A stretch of 64,000 bases of DNA from Paenibacillus tyrphae (GTDB lineage Bacteria; Bacillota; Bacilli; Paenibacillales; NBRC-103111), in the NCBI RefSeq assembly GCF_024158745.1, contig NZ_JAMZAW010000010.1, positions 62,001-126,000 on the forward strand, read 5' to 3'. Positions 17,049 through 26,412 of the stretch are shown piece after piece. Numbering within the stretch: position 1 is the stretch's first letter; each line of letters opens with the position of its first letter. Position numbers and translations under genes: made by a program. The notes beneath the pieces were generated by a model, which saw nothing but the letters and a program-made list of their open reading frames with translations, ran no database searches and was not told where the DNA came from.

Positions 17049-17092
17049 ATCATATAATTGCCGCCCCCATCCGCTCTATGATATTATGCACA
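17049..17092 (-). promoter_or_regulatory. Probable FNR-type promoter of the ywiC-radical SAM-peptide operon
   Basis: TATGA-N6-GCACA at 17077-17092 (minus strand TGTGC-N6-TCATA) matches 8 of 10 operator bases. TATGAT at 17049-17054 on the minus strand would be the -10 box, 33 bp from the operator centre, as at the better sites in the window. Confidence 0.55.
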
Positions 17093-17117
17093 TGCCTTGC
17101 AGATCGCGAGGATGTTT

Positions 17118-17891
17118 TTAGATCCCTTCGGCTACACAGGCCATTCTATCGATTTCCTTTAAATACATTAACCTCAAATTAATGTTATATATTTTTTTCA
17201 GCTTCTCTTCGTTTAAAATATCGGCGGCATGGCCGCATTCAAATTGGCCTGACTTGTCTATGATTCCGATTTTATCGTTCAACAATATGGCATGATCCGG
17301 TGTATGCGTTGTCATGATGATGCCGTAGCCTTTGCGGGATAGTTTTTTTATGATTTCAATGGTTCGAATCTGATTTCCATAATCCAACTGTGAAGTCGGT
17401 TCATCCATTAATATGATTTTGGATTGCTGGGCAATGGCTCTGGCAATGGTGACCAACTGCCTCTCTCCGCCACTGAGCTCCGTATACGGCTTGGTTAACA
17501 AATGACCGATCCCTATCATCTCAATGGCCTCAAGTGCAATATTGTAATCCTTGTCGGACGGCATTGAAAATGCCGAAATATACGGCGAGCGCCCCATAAC
17601 AACAAATTCCTTGACCGTAAATGCATAGGCAGGCGTATGATTTTGGGGAACATAGCCGATATTTCTTGCAAATTCATTCATGGTGTAGTCATAAATGGAT
17701 TTTCCGTCAAGGAAAATATCCCCCTGATCCCCTTTAAGCAATCTCGCTATACAATTCAACAGGGTAGACTTGCCCGACCCGTTGGGTCCCAAAATCGAAA
17801 GAATCTCCCCCTCGTTCAGGCTGAAGGATACGTTGGAAAAAACTTTCTTTTGTTTAAATGAAAAACTTATATTGTTCACTTCAAGTCTCAT
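17118..17891 (-). CDS. FecE-type ABC transporter ATPase (iron chelate/haem/cobalamin class)
   Basis: Walker A GPNGSGKST, signature LSGGERQ and Walker B IILMDEP are all present. The length (257 aa) and the phrase GYVPQNH are typical of the FecE/BtuD/FhuC class that powers uptake of metal chelates. It overlaps the permease by ATGA, forming an operon methyltransferase - binding protein - permease - ATPase read on the minus strand. The operon is visibly more AT-rich than its neighbours. Confidence 0.92.
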   Translation of the reverse strand: MRLEVNNISFSFKQKKVFSNVSFSLNEGEILSILGPNGSGKSTLLNCIARLLKGDQGDIFLDGKSIYDYTMNEFARNIGYVPQNHTPAYAFTVKEFVVMGRSPYISAFSMPSDKDYNIALEAIEMIGIGHLLTKPYTELSGGERQLVTIARAIAQQSKIILMDEPTSQLDYGNQIRTIEIIKKLSRKGYGIIMTTHTPDHAILLNDKIGIIDKSGQFECGHAADILNEEKLKKIYNINLRLMYLKEIDRMACVAEGI

Positions 17892-18931
17892 GAAATGTTC
17901 ATCCTTTGTTTATGCAGAATCCAAAAATAAAAGGGCGCTCCTACAAGCCCCGTTAAAATACTGATGGGCAGTTCTGCCGGGGAAACGATTCTTGATAGCG
18001 TATCAATCATTAACAAAAATCCTCCTCCTATGATGATAGAAAGAGGAAATAACCTTTTATTGTCCGGCCCGATCAGCATCCGCCCCAAATGAGGGACGAT
18101 TAGCCCGATCCAACCGATGGTCCCGCTAACACATACGGCACAAGCTGTTAAAATAGTAGACAGCACGATGACGACACCGCGATAAAATTCCGTATTGACG
18201 CCCAGATTTTTAGCCTCGCTTTCTCCTAAAGCAAGAATATTGACTCTCCATCGGATAGCGAGCAGTAACATCATTGAGATCACCATGGGAATGGAGATTA
18301 TCAATATATCGCCCTTGGAGATCTTGGCTAAGCTGCCCAGAAGCCAATAGGTGATCTCGGCAAGCTTATTCTCCGTATCCATCATATATTTGGTCAACCC
18401 TAGTAAGGAAACCATCATTCCGTTAACGATGATTCCCCCTAAGACGAGAACGATGGCTGAACGATTTTTCATGAACTTTGGAATCGCGCTTGTTATCATA
18501 ACGGCCAATATGCCTCCGGCCAAGGAGGAGATTTGTAAACCGAATGTCCCCAAATGAAAAAGTATGGCTAAAGCAGCCCCCAGCCCCGCGCCGGAGGAAA
18601 CCCCTAAAATGTCCGGGGAAACCAAAGGATTTCTAAAAATCCCTTGGTAAGCGGCCCCAGCCAATGCCAGCGAACCCCCGATCATAATGGAAGCGATGAT
18701 CCTGGGCAATCTTAAATTCAAAATAATATTTTCAATGGTTTGATTTACATTTGACGGCTTTCCAAGCAGCTTCGACGATAAAACATCCAAGACATCTGAA
18801 ATCGGAATGCCATATCGCCCTAAGCAAAGCGCTGCGATCGAAAGGACGAACAACAGGAGCCATAGCGTTAAAAAAAGCATGTAACCTCTAACCTTGCTGA
18901 ATGAATCAGCCTTTTGCTTTATCGCTTCCAT
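17888..18931 (-). CDS. FecCD-type ABC transporter permease
   Basis: A protein with about nine to ten helices and FecCD/BtuC family motifs (LRLPRIIASIMIGGSLALAGAAYQ in the family pattern, then SGAGLGAALAI, and GTIGWIGLIVPHLGRMLIG). It imports a metal chelate with the lipoprotein and ATPase encoded beside it. The ATG at 18931 with GGGTGAG six bases upstream is preferred over a TTG at 18961 inside the preceding gene. Confidence 0.92.
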   Translation of the reverse strand: MEAIKQKADSFSKVRGYMLFLTLWLLLFVLSIAALCLGRYGIPISDVLDVLSSKLLGKPSNVNQTIENIILNLRLPRIIASIMIGGSLALAGAAYQGIFRNPLVSPDILGVSSGAGLGAALAILFHLGTFGLQISSLAGGILAVMITSAIPKFMKNRSAIVLVLGGIIVNGMMVSLLGLTKYMMDTENKLAEITYWLLGSLAKISKGDILIISIPMVISMMLLLAIRWRVNILALGESEAKNLGVNTEFYRGVVIVLSTILTACAVCVSGTIGWIGLIVPHLGRMLIGPDNKRLFPLSIIIGGGFLLMIDTLSRIVSPAELPISILTGLVGAPFYFWILHKQRMNIS

Positions 18932-18950
18932 CTTCTGCTCACCCGGTTGT

Positions 18951-20036
18951 TTATTTAACAACTTCTCCTTTTAAGAGCTGCTCCAACTGCTGATCGGTCA
19001 TGTCGAAATTCGAATATTGTTTGTAAAACTTTCTGGTTTCCTCTTTCATATCCATCACGAACAAATCGGGATGGAACGTGGCCGCCGCCCACAAAATTTG
19101 CAAGGCGCTTTCCGCCCCAAAGCGGTCCCAAGCAAAGCATCCGGAGGGGATTACGAATATTTTATTGTTTTTTACCGCTTTAATTTCGCTCCACTCCGGA
19201 GCTGTTTTGAAGCTCTGTACCACCTTCTTGCTCCCTTCTCCGCCACTAACTACGATGATGTCGGGATTTTTCTTTAAAATATCTTCCGGGGTTACGGTCA
19301 CCCGCATGCCTTTCCCCAAATCGGAGGTTGCATATTTCCCTCCGCCGTTGATAACCCATTCTTCCATAATGGTCCCGGCGCCAGTTGTTGAGTACATATT
19401 ATCGACCGCATAATAAACTACCGGTTTATCTTCTTCCCGCAAGTTTTTGAACGTGTCTTGAACCTTTTTTAAATTTCCGTCAATGTAGGCAACTAATTTA
19501 TCTGTTTTACTTTTGTAATCATCACCTAAAATGTCGCCTAAAGCGGAAACGGATTCTTTCATTGTTTTATAATTGTTAAACATTAGATTTACACCCTTTA
19601 ATCCCACTTGGGTGTAGCTTTTTATATTATCATCGCTGGCGGTTATGATCACTTCGGGGTCCAGCTTCAGCAATTCCTCAGCATTCTCTTCTGCTGTTGG
19701 AATTTGCTCCAGCTTCGGATAAATAAGCTTATTAAAGGGCAATGTTTTCACATATTTATGTACGCCTACTAATTTATCGCCGGCTCCTAAGAAAATCATC
19801 ATGGTTGCAGACGACGGCCAGGTATTGACGACCCTTGTTATCTTTCCCGGCAGTTCGACTTCTTTCCCCGACATGCTGACGACTTTTTTGGTTGTCATTG
19901 CATTCGCATCACGTTTTGATACATCCACCTTAACGTCAGTGCCCGCATGATTAGTTGCCGTTGATTTTGCACATCCCCCTACAACGATCGTCATGGCAAG
20001 TAACCATAGCATGATGTTCATCTTTCTTTTTCTCAT
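18951..20036 (-). CDS. Metal-chelate ABC transporter binding lipoprotein (FecB/BtuF class)
   Basis: The signal sequence ends in a lipobox (VVGGC), so the protein is anchored outside the membrane. The body has the PF01497 pattern: RVVNTWPSSATMMIFLGAGDKLVGV, EELLKLDPEVIITASD and ILKKNPDIIVVSGG. This class binds iron siderophores, haem or cobalamin; the ligand is not evident. The ATG follows AAGGAG by seven bases, inside the last codons of the methyltransferase gene. Confidence 0.9.
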   Translation of the reverse strand: MRKRKMNIMLWLLAMTIVVGGCAKSTATNHAGTDVKVDVSKRDANAMTTKKVVSMSGKEVELPGKITRVVNTWPSSATMMIFLGAGDKLVGVHKYVKTLPFNKLIYPKLEQIPTAEENAEELLKLDPEVIITASDDNIKSYTQVGLKGVNLMFNNYKTMKESVSALGDILGDDYKSKTDKLVAYIDGNLKKVQDTFKNLREEDKPVVYYAVDNMYSTTGAGTIMEEWVINGGGKYATSDLGKGMRVTVTPEDILKKNPDIIVVSGGEGSKKVVQSFKTAPEWSEIKAVKNNKIFVIPSGCFAWDRFGAESALQILWAAATFHPDLFVMDMKEETRKFYKQYSNFDMTDQQLEQLLKGEVVK

Positions 20037-20038
20037 CG

Positions 20039-20941
20039 TTAGACTCCTTCGTATGTAAAATCCACGTCTTCAGGCTTCCACCACATGACATAAGTGGAGG
20101 TTTCTCTTAAAAACCGAACGGAACCGTCCTTGCCTTCGATCAAATACTTGTCTACATTTTGCCTGAATAAATCTTCTTGATCCTCGTCCACCGTGCCTAA
20201 AGTTCTTAAATCGTCATAGGCTTCTTCTTTATTCCGAAAGTTTTTTTCAAATCCGTCTTTCACGATGACAACGCTCGGATCAATCCCTAAGTCATACAGC
20301 ATATTAAACCGAATGTTATACCCGAGCTGGCGGTTTTCTTTGAAGTCAAGCTGTACATTGCCTCTTACTCCACGAAATAAATCCAATTGTATCGATCTTA
20401 AGAACGGCCCGTTGGCAAAGCTCAAAAGAAAGACATATTTTTTGGCAAGCTTATTTAGTCTTTTAATATCTTTTAGTGCAACGGTACGTGATGCAAAAAC
20501 GACATCATGCTGTTCTAATTGGTTGATTTCACTTTCGTTATTCCAATCCAACAGATGAAAATGAATATTATCCGCCTGCTCTTCTTCGGCGTATTTTCTC
20601 GCATAACTTAACATGTTCGGAGATGCATCGATGGCGGTAACGCTGCTCACTTTTTTGGAAATGGGCACACACAATCTTCCTGTCCCGCAGCCTACATCCA
20701 GAACACGGTCATGGGGTTCCAGAATCATAGCATCCACTTGATGTTTCGTATAACTTTTTTCCATTCTGGACATCTTGTCATACATATAGCCGAACTGATC
20801 CCAAAACTTAGCCGGATCTACGTCCTTGTCATCCGTTGTCTTGCCATAAGCGAGTTCAAGCATCTTTTCCCAATTGATGATCCCGGCCATTCCATCCACA
20901 TCCCTTTCAACTCCATTGTTGGTACGAATCACATCATACAT
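20039..20941 (-). CDS. Class I SAM-dependent methyltransferase, first gene of a metal-chelate uptake operon
   Basis: The SAM-binding motif VLDVGCGTGRLCVPIS (about residues 97-112) is followed by acidic AIDASPNML. The substrate is unknown. It is translationally linked to the FecB-like gene, whose ribosome site lies in its final codons. A methyltransferase fixed to a FecBCD importer may modify or make the imported chelate or corrinoid (inference). The start is uncertain: the ATG at 20941 has no ribosome site, while an ATG 51 bases downstream (20890) follows AAAGGG. A weak FNR-type sequence, TGTGA-N6-GCACT, is at 20967-20982. Confidence 0.82.
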   Translation of the reverse strand: MYDVIRTNNGVERDVDGMAGIINWEKMLELAYGKTTDDKDVDPAKFWDQFGYMYDKMSRMEKSYTKHQVDAMILEPHDRVLDVGCGTGRLCVPISKKVSSVTAIDASPNMLSYARKYAEEEQADNIHFHLLDWNNESEINQLEQHDVVFASRTVALKDIKRLNKLAKKYVFLLSFANGPFLRSIQLDLFRGVRGNVQLDFKENRQLGYNIRFNMLYDLGIDPSVVIVKDGFEKNFRNKEEAYDDLRTLGTVDEDQEDLFRQNVDKYLIEGKDGSVRFLRETSTYVMWWKPEDVDFTYEGV

Positions 20942-21025
20942 ATTAATACTAAATATACTTATTTAATGTGATTACACGCACTTTAACATGGAATTAGTTA
21001 TAATTAATTATGTTTAGATATAATT

Positions 21026-21237
21026 GATTTAGCTTGCTAGAAACCCGCTACGCGTATAAAATTCTCAGCATACGCCGGTGGGGTATATCCCTCCAGCCGC
21101 TCTTGAAACCCGCGAACTTGATTAGAATTAGCGGTATTTTCGCGGGTTTCAAAGGCGGACGTAAACTCTTACGGGACATACCCCACCTCTATTTTGTCTG
21201 AGATTTTTTACTTCCAGGTTTTTAAAAACCTCGAATA
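21026..21237. repeat. Hairpin-rich intergenic repeat, copy 1
   Basis: This is about 85-90% identical by eye to the element at 47988-48181. Nested inverted repeats are GGTGGGGTATATCCC with GGGACATACCCCACC, and TTGAAACCCGCGAA with TTCGCGGGTTTCAA. It is flanked by 20-bp direct repeats AATTATGTTTAGATATAATT at 21006-21025 and 21238-21257, which could be target duplication. It fills the 20942-21340 gap between argS and the methyltransferase. No ORF is seen in it. It looks like a small non-autonomous element (MITE-like) or a structured RNA cassette. Confidence 0.85.
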
Positions 21238-21340
21238 AATTATGTTTAGATATAATTAATTATATTTAATTTTATTTTCAGAAGTCAAAGGATATTGTGA
21301 ACGACCGGGAACATTTGTACGACTCTATCAGGTATCGAGC

Positions 21341-23239
21341 CTACATCCGGTTCGGGGCAGGCAAGCCGAGGATGGACAGCCCGTCGTGCATCGTATCGCG
21401 ATACCGTCCGACCAGCCACAGACGGAACCCCTGCGTACCTTCGTCCGTCTTAAGAATCTGGCATGCCGTATAGAAATGGTTGAAAAGGGACGCCAGCTCA
21501 TACAGGTACGTGCAAAGCAGATTTGGCGCCAAGCTGGAAACGACTTCCTCCAATGTCTCCGGCCAGTAAGCGAGCTGTTTGAGAACCGCATATTCCTGCG
21601 GCGTAAGCCCCACGGAGGCAGGATATGCCGCTATTGCAGTGATATCGCTCATCGCGGTGTCCGCCAGGGAACGGGCTTTTTCCAAAATGCTGCATGCTCT
21701 GGCATAAGAGTACATTAAATACACGCCGGTATTGCCGGATACCTCCGTTGCTTGCTCTAAATCAAACACCACTTCCGTCTGCAAATGGAATTTAAGCAAA
21801 TAGTACCTGATAGCTGCCGCTGCAATCGAACGGCTGTCCAAGCCTTCGTGCTGCGAGCGCTTTGCTTCGATGACGGCTTCCATATGCGCCACAAGATCCG
21901 CCACTTTGATGCCGATCCCCTGTCTCCCGGACATCGGATACGATAACCTGCCGTCGGACGTGTCGACGCCAAGACTTTCGGCCGTCGCCTGGCTCAGTGA
22001 TACCACCCCATAGCTCACGTGATGCAGTTGAGCAGCTTGCTTATCGTATCCCAATGCCTGCAAAGCCTGCTTCACCATCTGCTGCGGGTACTCTTGACGA
22101 TGATCGATCACGTTGATCAGCATATCCGCTCGCCCAATGTCCTGCTCCACTCCTTGCGCATGCGTGGACCATACCCCATCGCCGAAGGGTTGATAGCGGA
22201 ATTGTTTATCGAGCAAGCCGAACTTCCACATGTGATAGGCAATATCTTTGGCCGTATACGTCAGTATCCCGTTGGAACGCACCAGCACCTTGTCGCTTTG
22301 AAATTCCGTCTGTCCGGCTGGATCATCGGCCTCCTCCGCCGTCTGCTTGAGCACCCAACAGCCGGCCAGCTTGCCTTCGCTTTCCTGCCGGAACAGATCG
22401 GTTTTTTGCAGTCTCTTGAACGCCTCCTGCCAGAAGCCTTCACGAACAATGCTGCTCTCCCATACCAGCACATCGTAGTCAATTCCAAACTGCCGCATGT
22501 CAGCCAGATGCTCCCTGACCATTTGCTCCGCGACCAGCATACCGAGCCAGGCGATATTGTTATGTCCCAATTCCAGATGATGCAATACGTTCGCCCGCTC
22601 CTGCTCCAGCTCGGGCTGTTTGCGGTATTTCCGGTTGATTTCCGCATAGACGTCCCAGCAAAAATCGCCAAACCGGGAATGCTGCTGCTGTACCGACGTC
22701 CGCAATACGCCGACAACCGTATCGGCCAGTTGATTGCCCAAATCGTCGATGTAATTGTGAACCTCTACCTGATGGCCCATCCGCTTAAGCATTCTTGCCA
22801 AAGTATCGCCAATGCACGAATTTCGCAAATGCCCGATATGCGCCGATTTATTCGGATTAATCGACGTATGCTCGATCAATACTTTTTTGCGGTCATTATC
22901 CAGCCGGAAAGCATCTTGATGATGCGAGTTAACGATCCAGTGCTCCCAATGGATAAACAAATTCACAAAACCTGGCGCCGCGACCTCAATACGTTCGAAC
23001 CATCCTGCAAGGCGCGGATGACTAACGAGCCTCGCTTTGATTTCGTTAGCGATCGCCAAAGGATTTTGCTTGAGCACCCGCACCAGCTTCATAGCCAGAT
23101 TCGTGCTGTACTCCCCGTGCCGGTCATTTGCCGGATGTTCAATTACGATCGCCAGTTCCTCCGGCACGGCATGCCCTGCTTCCTGGAGAAGCTGCTCCGC
23201 AATGTCTTCAAGCGCTTGGTTAAGCTGCTTATGAATCAT
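21341..23239 (-). CDS. argS: Arginyl-tRNA synthetase
   Basis: The enzyme charges tRNA-Arg. The class I signature appears as NKSAHIGHLRN and the protein ends in a helical DALR-type anticodon domain (YSYARACSILEKA ... ASLFNHFYTACQIL). At 632 aa it is longer than the typical bacillary ArgRS (about 556 aa) and its core looks divergent, so it may be a second, non-orthologous copy. A T-box leader precedes it, so it should be induced by uncharged tRNA. The ATG at 23239 follows a GGGGG-rich site. Confidence 0.93.
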   Translation of the reverse strand: MIHKQLNQALEDIAEQLLQEAGHAVPEELAIVIEHPANDRHGEYSTNLAMKLVRVLKQNPLAIANEIKARLVSHPRLAGWFERIEVAAPGFVNLFIHWEHWIVNSHHQDAFRLDNDRKKVLIEHTSINPNKSAHIGHLRNSCIGDTLARMLKRMGHQVEVHNYIDDLGNQLADTVVGVLRTSVQQQHSRFGDFCWDVYAEINRKYRKQPELEQERANVLHHLELGHNNIAWLGMLVAEQMVREHLADMRQFGIDYDVLVWESSIVREGFWQEAFKRLQKTDLFRQESEGKLAGCWVLKQTAEEADDPAGQTEFQSDKVLVRSNGILTYTAKDIAYHMWKFGLLDKQFRYQPFGDGVWSTHAQGVEQDIGRADMLINVIDHRQEYPQQMVKQALQALGYDKQAAQLHHVSYGVVSLSQATAESLGVDTSDGRLSYPMSGRQGIGIKVADLVAHMEAVIEAKRSQHEGLDSRSIAAAAIRYYLLKFHLQTEVVFDLEQATEVSGNTGVYLMYSYARACSILEKARSLADTAMSDITAIAAYPASVGLTPQEYAVLKQLAYWPETLEEVVSSLAPNLLCTYLYELASLFNHFYTACQILKTDEGTQGFRLWLVGRYRDTMHDGLSILGLPAPNRM

Positions 23240-23260
23240 TTTCCCAACCCCCAGATGGAT

Positions 23261-23576
23261 AAAATAAAAAGGCCCCCGTCTCCAAAAAGAGACGAGAGCC
23301 TATTGCTTCCCGCGGTACCACTCTATGTGCAAATCGCCAAAATAGCGATTCACCGCTTAATCGTGTAACGGTCCTTGACCGGATCTGCCTACTGCGCGTC
23401 GTCCCGAAAGCTTGAAGCCTGCTTGACGAGTCCGGTTCGGCAAATCATATCCCGGGTCCGCTTCATCCAAGACCAACGTACCGGCTTCCACCACCTCCGG
23501 CTCGCTGCGACTGTTCGTCCTGAACTACTGTCCCGTTCATTTATGTTGGCTTATTCAATTTGTGGCACGATGTTTA
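23261..23576 (-). promoter_or_regulatory. T-box riboswitch leader of argS
   Basis: The T-box sequence TGGTACCGCG is at 23311-23320 on the minus strand. The terminator arms lie at 23271-23300 (CGTCTC and GAGACG core) with TTTTTATTTT after them. Stem I occupies about 23440-23560; a GAAGCGGACC segment includes CGG at 23458-23460, which could be the arginine specifier, though I could not confirm the loop. Uncharged tRNA-Arg would stabilise the antiterminator. Confidence 0.9.
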
Positions 23577-23582
23577 AAAGTA

Positions 23583-23611
23583 GTTATACCTAAATTGGAA
23601 CGTATTGTCAA
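23583..23611 (-). promoter_or_regulatory. Sigma-A promoter of the argS T-box transcript
   Basis: TTGACA (23606-23611) and TATAAC (23583-23588) are separated by exactly 17 bases. The start would be near 23576, immediately before the T-box Stem I. The selO stop lies just upstream, so argS does not depend on selO transcription. Confidence 0.85.
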
Positions 23612-23624
23612 GAACCTTACACGA

Positions 23625-25100
23625 TCACGTGCCGCAAAAGGTGCGGTAAGGACGGTTGGATGGCTCGGGCAGCGTGCAGTATTCCGCCTGCTCGGGGGAA
23701 TGCGCATAGGGATTCGAAATAGCCTGCACAAGCCGCTCCATTACGCTGTAACCTCCCTGCTTCACTGCGGCGTCCAGCGCTTCTTCTACCCGGTGGTTGC
23801 GCGGGATGAGTGCCGGATTGCTGCTGTGCATCAACTGCTGAGAGGAAGCCTGCGGCTCTCGCTGCCTGCCCCGTCTCGCCTGCCACAGCTCATGCCACTG
23901 GACGAATTCCGTCGTTCCGTTGAATGCCAACTCCTCGTGCTTATCAAACGTTAAGGCGCGGAACGTATTGGTATAGTCCGCCCGATGCTTCTGCATCATG
24001 ACGAGGAGGTCCTTAATCAGGGCTTCGTCCTCCGGCTCTTCGTTAAAGAGGCCCAGCTTCGCCCTCATTCCCGCGAGCCAATGACTGGCAAACAGATCGA
24101 CAAAACTGGAAATAGCATCCTCGGCCAGCTGGATAGCCTGATCCTCGTCGTCATGCAGCAGCGGCAATAAGGCTTCGGCCAATCTCGCGAGATTCCACGC
24201 GGCAATCGACGGCTGATTGCCATAGGCGTAGCGTCCGTGAACATCGATGGAGCTGAATACCGTTGCCGGATCGTAGGCATCCATGAAAGCGCAAGGACCG
24301 TAATCGATGGTCTCTCCGCTCAGGGCCATGTTGTCGGTATTCATCACCCCGTGAATAAAACCGACGAGCTGCCACTTGGCAATAAGTGCGGCCTGACGCT
24401 TGATCACTTCCTGAAGCAGGGCAAGATAGCGGTTTTCCGCCGCCTCGGCGTCCGGATAATGCCTTTGGATGGTGTAATCCGCCAAAGTCCGGAGCTCCTC
24501 GACTGTGCCCCAATTGGCAACGTATTGGAAAGTCCCGACGCGCACATGACTGGCGGCCACGCGGGTCAGAACCGCACCGGGCAGCTCGGTTTCGCGGATG
24601 ATTTCCTCGCCGGTCGTCACCACCGCCAAGCTGCGGGTGGTCGGAATGCCGAGCGCATGCATCGCTTCGCTGATGATATATTCGCGCAGCATCGGTCCAA
24701 GCGCCGCCCGGCCGTCTCCGCCGCGGGAATAACGGGTTCTGCCCGATCCCTTAAGCTGAATATCTACCCGCGTATGGTCGGGAGTGATCTGTTCGCCAAG
24801 CAGCAAGGCCCGACCGTCCCCCAGCATGGTGAAATGCCCGAATTGATGCCCTGCGTAAGCCTGGGCTAGAGGCGCAGCCCCTTCGGGAATACGGTTCCCG
24901 GCAAACACCGCTACGCCATCGCTGCCTCGCAGCGCCTCGGCGTTCAACCCCAAGGATGCCGCCAACCGGTCATTCAGAACGATCAGCTTCGGCGAGCGGA
25001 CATGGGTTGGCTCGATCCTGGAAAAAAACGTTTCCGGCAGACGAGCATAGCTGTTGTCGAAATTCCATCCTGGATCTATGATTGCTTTGTTCTCAGTCAT
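23625..25100 (-). CDS. selO: SelO (YdiU) pseudokinase-fold protein AMPylase
   Basis: The family transfers AMP from ATP to protein Ser/Thr/Tyr residues, linked to redox stress. Conserved stretches include [39 protein letters not shown] and [20 protein letters not shown], the last carrying the metal-binding N and D residues. The C-terminus YRTFCGT holds the conserved Cys that replaces selenocysteine in bacterial members. Length 491 aa is normal. No operon partner is evident. Confidence 0.95.
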   Translation of the reverse strand: MTENKAIIDPGWNFDNSYARLPETFFSRIEPTHVRSPKLIVLNDRLAASLGLNAEALRGSDGVAVFAGNRIPEGAAPLAQAYAGHQFGHFTMLGDGRALLLGEQITPDHTRVDIQLKGSGRTRYSRGGDGRAALGPMLREYIISEAMHALGIPTTRSLAVVTTGEEIIRETELPGAVLTRVAASHVRVGTFQYVANWGTVEELRTLADYTIQRHYPDAEAAENRYLALLQEVIKRQAALIAKWQLVGFIHGVMNTDNMALSGETIDYGPCAFMDAYDPATVFSSIDVHGRYAYGNQPSIAAWNLARLAEALLPLLHDDEDQAIQLAEDAISSFVDLFASHWLAGMRAKLGLFNEEPEDEALIKDLLVMMQKHRADYTNTFRALTFDKHEELAFNGTTEFVQWHELWQARRGRQREPQASSQQLMHSSNPALIPRNHRVEEALDAAVKQGGYSVMERLVQAISNPYAHSPEQAEYCTLPEPSNRPYRTFCGT

Positions 25101-25488
25101 CGGATCTCCTTTTTACCCTTCAAAAATAAATACAAGCCACCGCTTTAGTGTTTGTTTCTACCAGTTTATTATACACTTTCCAGCGCACTTGGGCATATGG
25201 TTGCCTGATCATAAAGTTGTTAAAAACTGCAGCTTAAAATGCAGAAAACCCAGCCTGGGTTCCGGGCCGGGTTAGAAATAAAGTTGTTTTTCTTAATGCT
25301 TTAAAAAATGCGAGTACGGCCTTTATGTTTGAACTGGAAACATTGCATCAATGAAGAATTCTATTATAACCTAAGTAGATGGACTTCTAAACGTTGTTTT
25401 GATGGATCGCTCACCGGGCGATAACCGCCAATGCTACAGCCGGTTGTCTGTTCGTCCCCCCATTTCTAAGAACCGCTTTCCACAATAT
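25101..25488. other. Intergenic gap between selO and the SDR gene
   Basis: About 390 bases with no credible ORF. A TATAAT on the minus strand (25168-25173) could be the selO -10 box, without a good -35. A GC-rich imperfect hairpin lies near 25246-25273. Nothing else recognised. Confidence 0.6.
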
Positions 25489-26226
25489 TCAATTAAACCC
25501 GCCGTTTACACGAATTGTCTGACCCGTTATCCAACGGGCTTTGTCGCTGACGAGCAACTCGAGAGCATTCGCGATGTCCTCCGGTTCGCCAAGTCGTCCG
25601 AACGCATTCATTCGACGGAACGAATCGACCAACTCCGGCGATTTGCCGTTCAGGAACAAATCGGTTGATACTTGCCCGGGCGCGATGCAATTGATGACGA
25701 TGTCCTTCGGACCGAATTCCTTTGCCAATTGGCGTGTCAGCTGCTCGACCGCACCTTTCGTTGCGGCGTAGACACTGTACGTCGGGAGTATCGCGCCAGA
25801 CACGGAGGTCGAGAAGTTAACGATTGTCCCGCCTTTTGCCATATGCTTCATTGCTTGTTGGCAAGCGAAATAAGTCCCTTTCACGTTGATCGCGAAATGC
25901 CGATCGAATATCTCCTCCGTCACGTCCGCGATCGCATTGTTTTCCAAGATGCCTGCATTATTGACCAGAATGTCCACGCGCCCGAATCGCTCGAGCGTCT
26001 CCGAGAACAACGCTTCGACTTCGCTCACCTTGCTCACGTCGGCTTGGATTGCTGCCGCTTGGCCGCCGAATTGCTCAATCGTCATTACAACCTCGTCCGC
26101 TTTCTCCCGGCTCGAGGAATAATTGACAGCCACCTTCGCTCCGGATTGCGCTAATTGGATGGCCATTTGCCGTCCGATGCCTCGCGACGCCCCGGTGATG
26201 ATCGCGACTTTTCCATTCAAACTCAT
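25489..26226 (-). CDS. Short-chain dehydrogenase/reductase (FabG-like)
   Basis: NAD(P)-dependent oxidoreductase of 245 aa with a classical SDR layout: TGASRGIG (nucleotide-binding), VNNAG, a catalytic Ser in STSVSGA and YxxxK as YAATK, ending GQTIRVNGGF. The substrate is not predictable. It is divergent from an AraC-family gene across 186 bases, a common arrangement in which the regulator controls the oxidoreductase. Confidence 0.93.
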   Translation of the reverse strand: MSLNGKVAIITGASRGIGRQMAIQLAQSGAKVAVNYSSSREKADEVVMTIEQFGGQAAAIQADVSKVSEVEALFSETLERFGRVDILVNNAGILENNAIADVTEEIFDRHFAINVKGTYFACQQAMKHMAKGGTIVNFSTSVSGAILPTYSVYAATKGAVEQLTRQLAKEFGPKDIVINCIAPGQVSTDLFLNGKSPELVDSFRRMNAFGRLGEPEDIANALELLVSDKARWITGQTIRVNGGFN

Positions 26227-26342
26227 TTCCTTTCCTCTCCTTTATCTTGTTGTGGGCCTATCGGTCATTCGCCGAGTTCGACCTTGCATATTCATTATAG
26301 TAAGTGTTAGCATCGTGCCGTTAGACCAATCCTGTCCGATCC

Positions 26343-26372
26343 TTGCCTAATTCTCTTCCGTCTCGATATAAT
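26343..26372 (+). promoter_or_regulatory. Likely promoter of the AraC-family gene
   Basis: TTGCCT (26343-26348) and TATAAT (26367-26372) are separated by 18 bases and lie about 40 bases before the AraC start. Confidence 0.6.
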
Positions 26373-26412
26373 AAAAGTAAAAAACATATTTCCTGGAAAG
26401 GAGCCGGCCTAC

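Noticed and set aside
20967..20982. FNR-type site for the methyltransferase-FecBCD operon
   Set aside because: TGTGA-N6-GCACT is half perfect, but the other half is weak and the -10 would overlap the annotated start codon, so I did not list it as a feature.
22019..23368. A 449-codon plus-strand open frame and a 442-codon one at 60211-61539
   Set aside because: Both are shadows of argS and of the NRPS gene, arising from high third-position GC.
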